From NCBI GenBank assembly GCA_023253415.1, contig JALRGK010000006.1, positions 1 through 6,176 of the forward strand: a DNA stretch of 6,176 bases, written 5' to 3'. Origin of the DNA: Rhodocyclaceae bacterium. GTDB lineage: Bacteria > Pseudomonadota > Gammaproteobacteria > Burkholderiales > Rhodocyclaceae. Of this stretch, positions 1 through 6,001 are shown one piece after another. A program made the translations under genes and the position numbers. Within the stretch, counting starts at the first letter, position 1. Every line of letters begins with the position of its first letter. Under the pieces are notes generated by a model. That model searched no databases. It was not told the DNA's origin and saw only the letters and a program-made list of their open reading frames with translations.

Positions 1-2
1 GG

Positions 3-161
3 GTGAGCCGAAAGGTCTATCGTACTCGATCAGAAGCCAGATCCGATATGTTCGATTACATCGAACCTTTTTACAACCCTAAAAGCCGACATTCAACACT
101 GCGGTACGTGAGTCCGGTACTATGCGAGGGGGCGCAATTCGCTCAAGTCCATGTCTACTGA
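3..161 (+). CDS. IS3-family transposase (OrfB, integrase core), C-terminal 52 residues, partial
   Basis: Reading from base 3 gives 52 codons before a TGA stop at 159-161; the 5' part is cut off by the window edge. The translation contains DMFDYIEPFYNPKSRHSTLR followed by YVSP, the well-known C-terminal signature of IS3-family OrfB transposases (YNPKRRHSTLGYLSP in typical members). This is the end of the DDE integrase-core domain that carries out transposition; the visible segment lies past the region where the last catalytic Glu is expected, so catalytic residues cannot be judged. The signature differs from consensus at K-S-R (usually K-R-R) and L-R-Y (usually L-G-Y), which fits either a divergent member or some decay. 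The tail after YVSP is unremarkable and runs into the terminal repeat. Confidence 0.88.
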   Translation: MSRKVYRTRSEARSDMFDYIEPFYNPKSRHSTLRYVSPVLCEGAQFAQVHVY

Positions 162-175
162 ATCGGTTACAGCTC
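152..175 (+). repeat. probable right terminal inverted repeat of the IS3-family element
   Basis: The stretch from TGTCTAC at 152 to GCTCA at 175 has the form of an IS3-type right end: it begins with the last transposase codons, contains the stop codon, and ends in CA. Its reverse complement would start TGAGCTGTAACC. The partner left repeat is outside the window, so this is called by position and resemblance, not by a matched pair. Confidence 0.5.
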
Positions 176-225
176 ACACTGATCCTGCGATAAGGTAACG
201 CGCTCTGGCTGTCAGTTTTTCTATC

Positions 226-708
226 TCAGGCCTTCTTAGGCTGGCCTACGTCCAGCGCCCAGCTGGCCCAATCTGCACCCAACAGCATCGACACTGCAGC
301 AACCATTGGCTCGACAATACCCTTAAAGGAGTCGATGTCATCGTTATGCGCCGCCAGGAAGCGTTGCCGTTCATTCCATAACACCCGATACGCCGGCACG
401 CTGTGCTGATCATCCAGCACGTACATATCCATCAATAGGCGATGCGGACCCCATTCTTCATGCTGGAAGAATTCATTAATCGCCGTCTTCTCCAGCATTT
501 CCTTGAAGAAGGCGTAGTCCTTTTCATCCGGATATTCCCGGTTATCTTCGGCATTGTCCCGCATCGCAGATCGCGTAGGCCCCAGCGGCACCATTAACGA
601 TGTTCTGGCCAGGATTCTCGTATAGGTCTCAATCACTTCCGCAGACGGATTCTCTACGCCCATCTGTTTAGCCAATAACAAAGCCTGTTCTGATACGGGT
701 GTTGCCAT
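226..708 (-). CDS. hypothetical protein, 160 residues, acidic, no recognised domain
   Basis: I do not recognise this protein. It is an intact frame ending in TGA. Three ATG codons stand in a row at 714, 711 and 708; the ribosome-binding sequence AAGGA directly abuts the first, so the third (708, MATPVSEQ) has the best spacing of 6 bases and is chosen. Starting at 714 would add two Met. The protein has no signal peptide, no transmembrane segment and no cysteine. It is rich in Asp, Glu, Met and aromatic residues and looks mainly helical, with a His/Trp-bearing stretch (FFQHEEWGPHRLLMDMY) in the middle and an alanine-rich C-terminal helix. It is probably cytosolic. It is transcribed divergently from trpB2, with a perfect TATAAT upstream, so it is likely expressed. 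The IS end lies about 50 bases beyond its stop, and no terminator is visible there. Confidence 0.75.
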   Translation of the reverse strand: MATPVSEQALLLAKQMGVENPSAEVIETYTRILARTSLMVPLGPTRSAMRDNAEDNREYPDEKDYAFFKEMLEKTAINEFFQHEEWGPHRLLMDMYVLDDQHSVPAYRVLWNERQRFLAAHNDDIDSFKGIVEPMVAAVSMLLGADWASWALDVGQPKKA

Positions 709-725
709 CATCATTCCTTATAGTT

Positions 726-754
726 TTGCATGGCCATTATACGAGGTGGATAAT
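726..754 (+). promoter_or_regulatory. putative sigma70 promoter for trpB2-DUF486
   Basis: TTGCAT at 726-731, a 17-base spacer and GATAAT at 749-754 (5 of 6 matches to TATAAT) form a plausible promoter. An alternative -35, TTTGCA at 725-730, has an 18-base spacer. Transcription would begin near 761, giving a leader of about 26 bases that carries the ribosome-binding site AGGAG at 774-778. No operator is evident. Confidence 0.45.
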
Positions 755-764
755 GTGCAGATCT
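736..764 (-). promoter_or_regulatory. putative sigma70 promoter for the 160-residue hypothetical gene
   Basis: On the minus strand a perfect TATAAT lies at 741-736, which would start transcription near 729 and leave a leader of about 20 bases before the start codon at 708. With a 17-base spacer the -35 position (764-759) reads AGATCT, a poor match, so the call rests on the -10 box and its position. It overlaps the oppositely directed trpB2 promoter. Confidence 0.45.
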
Positions 765-786
765 ATTGATCTCAGGAGTAGCCGCC

Positions 787-2151
787 ATGACGCCATTACG
801 CATCAATCTGGACCAGAACGAAATCCCAACGCACTGGTACAACGTTGTGGCGGACATGACCACCCCACCATCCGTGCCGCTCGGCCCCGATGGTCAACCA
901 GTATCTCCCGAAATGATGGGGGCCATTTTCCCCGGTCCAATTCTCGAGCAGGAAATGTCTGCCCAACGCTGGATCGAAATACCGGAAGAAGTGCGCCAGA
1001 TTTATGCCCTATGGCGCCCTGCGCCGCTCTGCCGTGCCTTACGCCTGGAACAGGCACTGGGCACCCCCGCCAAGATTTTCTACAAATATGAAGGCGTATC
1101 GCCAGCCGGTTCGCACAAACCAAACTCGGCCGTGCCACAGGCTTATTACAATAAGCTGGCCGGTACCAAACGCCTCACTACAGAAACCGGTGCCGGCCAG
1201 TGAGGCTCGTCGATCGCCTTTGCCGGCCAGATGTTCGGCCTACCGGTGCGCGTGTACATGGTGAAGGTGAGCTACGAGCAGAAGCCATTCCGCCGTTCGA
1301 TGATGCAAACCTGGGGTGCGGAAGTTTTCGCCAGCCCAACTAACCTCACCAATGCCGGTCGCGCTGCGTTGGCAGCAGACCCCAATTGCCAGGGCTCACT
1401 GGGCCTAGCTATTTCAGAAGCGGTTGAAGAGGCTGCCTCGCAACCGGATACCTGCTACACCCTCGGTTCCGTGCTCAATCACGTCCTGCTGCACCAGACC
1501 GTGATTGGTCTGGAGGCCAAGAAGCAATTCGAAAAGGTTGGCATGTACCCGGATGTGATTTTTGGGCCATGCGGTGGCGGCTCCAGCTTTGGCGGCATCG
1601 CCTTCCCGTTCCTGGCAGATAAGGCAACAGGCGATAAACGCGCGGCCAACCTGCGCTGCGTAGCCGTAGAGCCAACCTCCTGCCCAACGCTTACCAAAGG
1701 CGCCTATGCCTACGACTACGGTGATGCGTCCGGTTACACCCCCATCATGAAGATGTACACCCTGGGCCATGACTTCATGCCACCGGGTATCCATGCCGGT
1801 GGTTTGCGTTACCATGGCGACTCCCCACTGGTCTCGCAACTCTTCCACGAAAAACTCGTGGAAGCCATTGCCGTGCCACAAGTGGCCACCTTTGAAGCGG
1901 GCGTTCAGTTTGCACGTGCCGAAGGCATCATCCCTGCGCCTGAGTCTTGCCATGCGATTCGGGGCGCTATTGATGAAGCACTACGCTGTAAAGCCACAGG
2001 CGAAGACAAGACTATCCTCATCGGGCTCACCGGCCACGGCCACTTCGACATGGCTTCGTACGACAAATTCTTCTCGAACCAACTGGAAGACTTTGATTAC
2101 CCGGCCGATGCGATTACGTCTTCGCTGGCACATCTGCCGAAGGTTGGGTAA
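787..2151 (+). pseudogene. trpB2: TrpB2-type tryptophan synthase beta-like PLP enzyme, interrupted by in-frame TGA at codon 139
   Basis: The family joins indole and L-serine into L-tryptophan, often without a TrpA partner. ATG 787 is chosen because AGGAG lies 8 bases upstream. Read through the TGA at 1201-1203, the frame encodes 454 residues, about the usual TrpB2 length, including the N-terminal extension typical of TrpB2. Family marks are present on both sides of the stop: PLP lysine K111 in GSHKPNSA, ETGAGQ with E133, YEQKPFRR, phosphate-binding GGGSS (263-267), HAGGLRYHG (336-344), EGIIPAPES (379-387) and GHGHFD near the C-terminus. The family has Trp after GAGQ; here TGG has become TGA. 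Termination gives 138 residues with K111 but no cofactor pocket. A restart at ATG 1231 would lack K111 and has no good ribosome-binding site. No other lesion is visible, so this is a very recent pseudogene, a UGA read-through gene or a base-call error. Confidence 0.9.
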
Positions 2152-2165
2152 AGCAACGTTACCGC

Positions 2166-2525
2166 ATGTTCAATTTATCTAACCTGTCTGGCTCGCTATC
2201 ATTCATTGGGCTACTCACGCTCTCCAATGTCTTCATGACATTTGCCTGGTATGCCCACCTGAAAAACCTGTCAGCCAAACCCTGGTGGATAGCCGTTTTA
2301 CTCAGCTGGGCCATTGCTCTGTTCGAGTACACGTTACAAGTCCCGGCGAACCGTATTGGTTACCAATACTTTTCGCTGGGTCAATTAAAGATTGCTCAGG
2401 AAGTGATCACGCTCGCCGTGTTCGTCCCCTTCGCGCTGTTCTACATGGAAGAGCCGTTCAAAACAGATTACATCTGGGCAGGCTTGTGTCTGCTGGGTGC
2501 CGTTTACTTCATGTTTAGAAACTAA
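2166..2525 (+). CDS. DUF486 (DMT-like) small inner-membrane protein
   Basis: This 119-residue protein matches the DUF486 family (COG3169), small membrane proteins of unknown function distantly grouped with drug/metabolite transporters. Four hydrophobic helices are visible at about residues 10-30, 39-58, 76-94 and 101-118. The family signatures SNVFMTFAWYAHLK (20-33), FEYTLQVPANRIGY (53-66) and the QLKIAQEVITL stretch (73-83) are all present, and the length is normal. The start follows the trpB2 stop by 14 bases, so the two are probably cotranscribed; I see no strong ribosome-binding site, which suggests weak initiation or coupling to trpB2 translation. If so, early termination at the trpB2 TGA could lower its expression. 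The family assignment is confident; the transported substrate, if any, is unknown. Confidence 0.9.
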   Translation: MFNLSNLSGSLSFIGLLTLSNVFMTFAWYAHLKNLSAKPWWIAVLLSWAIALFEYTLQVPANRIGYQYFSLGQLKIAQEVITLAVFVPFALFYMEEPFKTDYIWAGLCLLGAVYFMFRN

Positions 2526-2546
2526 ACAGCACCAGCGGCACAAAAT

Positions 2547-3026
2547 TTACTGCGCCTTGCGCGTCTTCTGCATCATGTCATGGCGCTGATTGCGCATCGC
2601 TTCGAACTTGGTGCGCTGTTCCGGTGTCAGGATCTGATACATCTCATGTCTAAAGCGTAGCGTTGCCAGATTATTGGCTTCCATCACCTTGGCATCCTGA
2701 GCGGCTAACTTCTGCGCCTTGTATTCATCAAAACTGCTTGCCTGAACAAGATCTTTCTCAGCTTGGCGATTAGAGCGCAGCTGCTCCATGTTCTTATGCA
2801 TCAGTTCCTGATGCGCTGCCGAAATAGCTTGTACTTTCTCTTGCTGGTCCTGCGTCAGATTCAATGCCTTAAAGTGCGGGGGCAAATTCTGAGCACCATC
2901 TTTCTGGAAATACGGTGCACACGCTGCGCCGTCATAGGCATACGTTACCGGCACTAAACCAAGTGCAATGGTGCTGGCGGCCAGAAAACGTAATGCAACC
3001 GTCGAGATTTTAGATACACGTGACAT
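2547..3026 (-). CDS. Spy/CpxP-like periplasmic LTxxQ-motif protein
   Basis: This 159-residue protein has an N-terminal signal peptide: basic MSRVSKIS, a hydrophobic stretch to about residue 28, and a likely cleavage after VTYA (residue 30). The mature part is highly charged and helical and carries two LTxxQ-type motifs, LTQDQQ (57-62) and LTPEQR (133-138), the hallmark of the Spy/CpxP family. Characterised members are periplasmic chaperones or envelope-stress or metal-stress regulators. Several His and Met residues (HQELMHKNM, RHEMYQ, RHDMMQ) would suit metal or surface binding, but this is inference. The single Cys36 is not in a lipobox. The start is supported by GAGG about 7 bases upstream. 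The gene converges on DUF486 with 21 bases between their stops, and no clear terminator lies between them. No convincing promoter or Cpx-type operator was identified in 3027-3090. Confidence 0.85.
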   Translation of the reverse strand: MSRVSKISTVALRFLAASTIALGLVPVTYAYDGAACAPYFQKDGAQNLPPHFKALNLTQDQQEKVQAISAAHQELMHKNMEQLRSNRQAEKDLVQASSFDEYKAQKLAAQDAKVMEANNLATLRFRHEMYQILTPEQRTKFEAMRNQRHDMMQKTRKAQ

Positions 3027-3090
3027 TTGTTTCCTCTGCTGGAGTTGTTTTAAACAAATCTAACAGCGGAAACTTAAAGGCTGATTAAGC

Positions 3091-3130
3091 AAAAAAGCCC
3101 TTGAGCAAAATAACGCTTAAGGGCTTTTTT
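3091..3130. terminator. bidirectional intrinsic terminator downstream of tRNA-Ser
   Basis: A 16-base arm (AAAAAAGCCCTTGAGC) and its near-perfect complement (GCTTAAGGGCTTTTTT, with one G-T pair) enclose an 8-base loop. Read on the minus strand it ends in six T and begins 8 bases after the tRNA CCA end, so it is the tRNA terminator. It also separates the tRNA transcript from the spy-like gene. A T-run is present on the plus strand too. Confidence 0.88.
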
Positions 3131-3137
3131 AGGAATC

Positions 3138-3228
3138 TGGCGGACAGAGAGGGATTCGAACCCTCGTTAGGGTATTACCCTAAACACGCTTTCCAGGCGT
3201 GCGACTTAAACCACTCATCCATCTGTCC
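3138..3228 (-). tRNA. tRNA-Ser, anticodon GGA (reads UCC/UCU)
   Basis: The minus strand folds as a class II tRNA: acceptor GGACAGA (3228-3222) pairs with TCTGTCC (3148-3142), followed by discriminator G and an encoded CCA (3140-3138). The anticodon stem-loop CACGCCTGGAAAGCGTG presents GGA. A long variable arm follows, with TAGGGT pairing to ACCCTA, and the T arm is GAGGG-TTCGAAT-CCCTC. The long variable arm and discriminator G are the usual serine identity features. Length is 91 bases with CCA. Confidence 0.97.
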
Positions 3229-3238
3229 GAAGGCCGCG

Positions 3239-3268
3239 ATTATAGCAGAGCCACCAGACCGCTGCCAG
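3239..3268 (-). promoter_or_regulatory. sigma70 promoter of tRNA-Ser with GC-rich discriminator
   Basis: On the minus strand CTGGCA (3268-3263, 4 of 6 matches to TTGACA), an 18-base spacer and a perfect TATAAT (3244-3239) stand 10 bases before the mature tRNA 5' end. The bases after the -10 box read CGCGGCC. A GC-rich discriminator of this kind is known from stable-RNA promoters under stringent (ppGpp) control. The whole promoter sits in the 47-base gap after the exonuclease gene. Confidence 0.7.
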
Positions 3269-3275
3269 TTCGACT

Positions 3276-4073
3276 TCAAGCGGCCTTAACTGGCCACTCG
3301 GCCAGAAACTCCTGCCAGTGGCTGCCCGGTGACTCTTGTAGGGTGCTGCGGATGAGCGCTTCTTCAGCATCTGCCTGTTCACGAGAGATATCGCCGCGCA
3401 TCAGGCGAAAGCGGTTATAAACAAGGTAAGTATTGACCACATCCGTTTCGCAATAGTCACGAATCTTAGCGTGGTCGCCCGCTTGCCAGGTGGGCCAGAC
3501 GAGGTTGCCGGCCATACCGACCTTACCTGGGAAACCCATGAGCTTGGCCATGGCATCGAGCGGTGCGCTGGCGCGCGGCTGATAGAGCGCCAGTAGATCC
3601 ATCAGGTCGGTATGGCGCGCATGGTAACGGCTCACATAATTGTTCCACTTGAATTCGCGCGAGTCGTTAAAATCGCCCTCGCCCTGGTCCCAGTAACGTG
3701 GCGCTGACACACCATGCATCAGACCGCGGTAATGCAAGACGGGCAAATCAAAACCACCGCCATTCCACGAAACGAGGACGGGGGTCAGTCGCTCAAGGCC
3801 ATCAAAGAAGCGCTGAATGATGGCACCCTCTTCCAGTTCCGGCGCTGATAGTGAAAATACTTTGAAACCAGCATCACTGCGGAAGGCGCATGAGATGGTC
3901 ACGATCCTGTGGAGATAGTGCGGCAGAAAATCGCTGCCACCCTGGGCACGGCGCTGCTGGAATGCCAACTCGGCAACTTCATCGTCTGACAAGTCTGCTG
4001 GCAGTTCATTGAGATTACGCAAGCCCACCACATCCGGGATGGTCTCGATATCGAATACAAGAATAGGCGTCAT
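3276..4073 (-). CDS. predicted 3'-5' exonuclease, PolB-like DEDDy family
   Basis: This 265-residue protein matches the family of stand-alone predicted 3'-5' exonucleases related to the proofreading domain of family B DNA polymerases (DNA_polB_exo2 type). The three DEDDy motifs are intact: Exo I FDIET with D8 and E10, Exo II SWNGGGFDLPVLHYR with D109, and Exo III YCETD with Y207 and D211, giving the four acidic metal ligands and the catalytic Tyr. The N-terminus starts directly before Exo I, supporting ATG 4073. The family is expected to remove nucleotides from DNA 3' ends, but its cellular role is not well established. It follows cysM by 11 bases with only a weak ribosome-binding site, so it is probably translated as the last gene of the hldA-hldD-cysM run. 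The stop is TGA, showing that TGA terminates in this genome. The C-terminal 35 residues are not part of the nuclease core. Confidence 0.9.
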   Translation of the reverse strand: MTPILVFDIETIPDVVGLRNLNELPADLSDDEVAELAFQQRRAQGGSDFLPHYLHRIVTISCAFRSDAGFKVFSLSAPELEEGAIIQRFFDGLERLTPVLVSWNGGGFDLPVLHYRGLMHGVSAPRYWDQGEGDFNDSREFKWNNYVSRYHARHTDLMDLLALYQPRASAPLDAMAKLMGFPGKVGMAGNLVWPTWQAGDHAKIRDYCETDVVNTYLVYNRFRLMRGDISREQADAEEALIRSTLQESPGSHWQEFLAEWPVKAA

Positions 4074-4084
4074 CGGTCGCTGAC

Positions 4085-4999
4085 TTAATCCGGAAAAACG
4101 CCGGTCGAGAGATAGCGGTCACCGCGGTCACAGACAATGCTGACAACGGTTGCATTCGCATTGGTGCGGGCAATCTCCATGGCCACGCACAGGGCACCGC
4201 CGGAAGAGATACCGGCAAAGATACCCTCTTCGGCCGCCAGTCGGCGGGTCATGGCTTCTGCTTCGGCCTGCCCCACGTAAACCAGTTCATCAACCCGATG
4301 CTTGTCGTAAATCTTGGGCAGGTACTCTTCCGGCCATTTGCGAATACCGGGAATCTGCGCACCGTCTTTGGGCTGCACGCCAACGATCTTAATGTTCGGG
4401 TTCTGCTCTTTAAGATAACGCGACACACCCATGATGGTGCCCGTGGTACCCATGCTGGAAACAAAATGGGTGATCTGACCTGCGGTATCCCGCCAGATCT
4501 CCGGGCCAGTGCCCTCATAGTGCGCTATGGGGTTATCCGGATTGGCAAACTGATCCAGCACAACGCCCTTTCCTTCAGCAACCAGTCGGTTGGCGACATC
4601 CCGTGCCAACTCCATGCTGCCATTCACCGGGGTCAGCACCAATTCGGCCCCATAGGCCTTCATGGTTTGACGACGTTCCATGGTCTGATTCTCGGGCATG
4701 ACGAGAATCATTTTGTAGCCACGCATGGCTGCTGCCATCGCAAGTGCAATGCCCGTGTTACCCGAGGTCGCTTCAATGAGCGTATCACCCGGTTTGATCT
4801 GGCCACGCGCTTCCGCATGTAGGATCATCGACAAGGCGGGACGATCTTTGACTGAGCCAGCTGGGTTATTGCCCTCCAGTTTGGCAAGGACAACGCTGTT
4901 CTGTGCGGAGAGTTCTACGGCACCGATGCGCTGTATACGCACCAGTGGGGTATGACCGACGGTGTCCGCCAGCGTTTTATAGTTTGGGCGGGTTGTCAT
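4085..4999 (-). CDS. cysM: cysteine synthase B (O-acetylserine sulfhydrylase B)
   Basis: CysM is a cytosolic PLP enzyme that makes L-cysteine from O-acetylserine and sulfide, and in CysM-type enzymes also uses thiosulfate to form S-sulfocysteine. The 304 residues match the usual length (about 303). Visible marks are the PLP lysine K51 in NPAGSVKDRP, the substrate loop EATSGNTG, the phosphate-binding GTTGT, the serine facing the PLP ring in GISSGG, and the segment IPGIRKWPEEYLPKIYD, which is characteristic of CysM rather than CysK. ATG 4999 (MTTRPNYK) is chosen because GGAG lies 7 bases upstream and it fits the family N-terminus; an upstream ATG at 5026 would add nine residues without such a site. 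The gene overlaps the end of hldD by 23 bases in another frame, suggesting translational coupling. No promoter of its own is evident. Confidence 0.95.
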   Translation of the reverse strand: MTTRPNYKTLADTVGHTPLVRIQRIGAVELSAQNSVVLAKLEGNNPAGSVKDRPALSMILHAEARGQIKPGDTLIEATSGNTGIALAMAAAMRGYKMILVMPENQTMERRQTMKAYGAELVLTPVNGSMELARDVANRLVAEGKGVVLDQFANPDNPIAHYEGTGPEIWRDTAGQITHFVSSMGTTGTIMGVSRYLKEQNPNIKIVGVQPKDGAQIPGIRKWPEEYLPKIYDKHRVDELVYVGQAEAEAMTRRLAAEEGIFAGISSGGALCVAMEIARTNANATVVSIVCDRGDRYLSTGVFPD

Positions 5000-5981
5000 G
5001 CAGCCACTCCACATATTTACCGACACCCTGCTCTACCGTATGGAACCCGGCTTCATAACCGGCTTTACGCAAGCGAGTCAGATCCGCTTGCGTGTAGGCC
5101 TGGTACTTACCTTTGAGCGCGTCCGGAAAAGGCACGTATTCGATAAAGCCCTGAGCCACCAGCTGATCTAGCGACAACTCACTTTCGCCCTTCAGGCGGC
5201 GACAGGTGTTTACTGTGGCAGCGGCCACGTCATTAAAGCTCTGGGCGTTGCCGGAACCGAGATTGAAGATGCCAGAAACCTGCGGATTTTCGAGGAACCA
5301 GAGATTAACGCGCACTAAATCTTCAACAAAGACGAAGTCGCGCTGCTGTCCGCCGTTCGGATAACCATGCGAGCCTTCGAACAGTTTCACTTTGCCATGT
5401 TCACGGAACTGATTGAAATTGTGAAAGGCCACGGAAGCCATGCGGCCTTTGTGCGACTCACGCGGACCATATACGTTGAAGTAACGGAAACCGGCAATCT
5501 GGGTAGTGCTGTTTTTGAGGCGACGACGCACAATCTGGTCAAACAGCAATTTGGAGTAACCGTAGACATTGAGCGGTGCTTCACAACCCGGCTCTTCACG
5601 AAACTCGGTGCTACCGCCATAAGTGGCGGCACTTGAGGCGTAGAGCATCGGTACATCCTGATCCTGCGCCCAATTGAGCAGGTCGATAGAGTAACGGTAG
5701 TTGTTCTCCATCATGTAGTGGCCGTCATGCTCCATGGTGTCGGAACAGGCACCCTGATGCAGGATGGCGTCAATCTCGCCGTCGAATTCGCCGGCATGCA
5801 GACGCGGCAGAAAATCACGCTTGTCAAAGTAGTCGCTAATCTGACAATCCACCAGGTTATGGAATTTGGCGGCGTTGGTCAGATTATCAACGGCAATGAT
5901 GTCGGTGATACCACGTTCGTTGAGCGCCTTGACGATGTTGGCACCGATAAAGCCTGCTGCGCCGGTAACGAGAACTGCCAT
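4977..5981 (-). CDS. hldD: ADP-L-glycero-D-manno-heptose 6-epimerase
   Basis: HldD (RfaD) is a cytosolic short-chain dehydrogenase/reductase that inverts C-6 of ADP-D-glycero-D-manno-heptose, the last step in making the heptose donor for the LPS inner core. The 334 residues show an NADP-binding GAAGFIG (G7, G10, G13), the family stretch DNLTNAAKFHNLVD (32-45), and active-site S116, Y140 and K144 (YGYSK) plus K178, all at the same numbers as in E. coli HldD. The protein is somewhat longer than the E. coli enzyme (310). ATG 5981 has GGAG 6 bases upstream. It lies 20 bases after hldA and overlaps cysM by 23 bases, an arrangement found in betaproteobacteria. It is probably transcribed from a promoter upstream of the window. 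Confidence 0.97.
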   Translation of the reverse strand: MAVLVTGAAGFIGANIVKALNERGITDIIAVDNLTNAAKFHNLVDCQISDYFDKRDFLPRLHAGEFDGEIDAILHQGACSDTMEHDGHYMMENNYRYSIDLLNWAQDQDVPMLYASSAATYGGSTEFREEPGCEAPLNVYGYSKLLFDQIVRRRLKNSTTQIAGFRYFNVYGPRESHKGRMASVAFHNFNQFREHGKVKLFEGSHGYPNGGQQRDFVFVEDLVRVNLWFLENPQVSGIFNLGSGNAQSFNDVAAATVNTCRRLKGESELSLDQLVAQGFIEYVPFPDALKGKYQAYTQADLTRLRKAGYEAGFHTVEQGVGKYVEWLHDNPPKL

Positions 5982-6001
5982 GATCTTCTCCGATGAATAC
6001 T

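Larger units (their letters stand above)
1..175 (+). mobile_element. IS3-family insertion sequence, right (3') end only
   Basis: The window opens inside an insertion sequence. It holds the end of the transposase reading frame, and the likely right terminal repeat overlaps the transposase stop codon, as is usual in IS3-family elements. The right end is placed at 175 because the bases there end in GCTCA, which would pair with a left end beginning TGAGC, a common IS3-type terminus. The left end lies outside the window, so element length, intactness and target duplication cannot be seen. The bases from 176 (cac) would be the start of any target-site duplication. The family assignment is firm from the protein; the exact boundary is inferred and could be off by a few bases. 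Confidence 0.8.

Noticed and set aside
1201..1203. Selenocysteine insertion at the trpB2 TGA
   Set aside because: The family residue here is Trp, not Cys or Sec, and I see no clear stem-loop directly after the codon of the kind bacterial selenocysteine insertion needs.
1201..1203. Genome-wide reassignment of UGA to Trp
   Set aside because: TGA is the terminal stop of the exonuclease gene and of the 160-residue gene, and TGG is used throughout for Trp.
1414..1953. 179-codon minus-strand open frame inside trpB2
   Set aside because: It lies fully opposite a region with strong TrpB2 motifs, has no recognisable domain, and is explained by codon bias of the sense gene.
2526..2546. Terminator between the convergent DUF486 and spy-like genes
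   Set aside because: No stem with a T-run can be drawn in these 21 bases; the GCGCCTTGCGC nearby has only a four-base self-complementary stem.
3045..3057. TTGTTT-T-AAACAA palindrome upstream of the spy-like gene as an operator
   Set aside because: It is short, A/T-only apart from one G and one C, and matches no operator I can name, so it is left out of the feature list.
3101..3289. 62-codon plus-strand reading frame containing REGFEPSLGYYPKHAFQACDLNHSS
   Set aside because: It is the antisense translation of the tRNA-Ser gene, a commonly misannotated type of frame, and it also runs through the terminator arm and the tRNA promoter.
4298..4822. 174-codon plus-strand open frame inside cysM
   Set aside because: It is a shadow of the cysM coding strand with no domain and no ribosome-binding context of its own.
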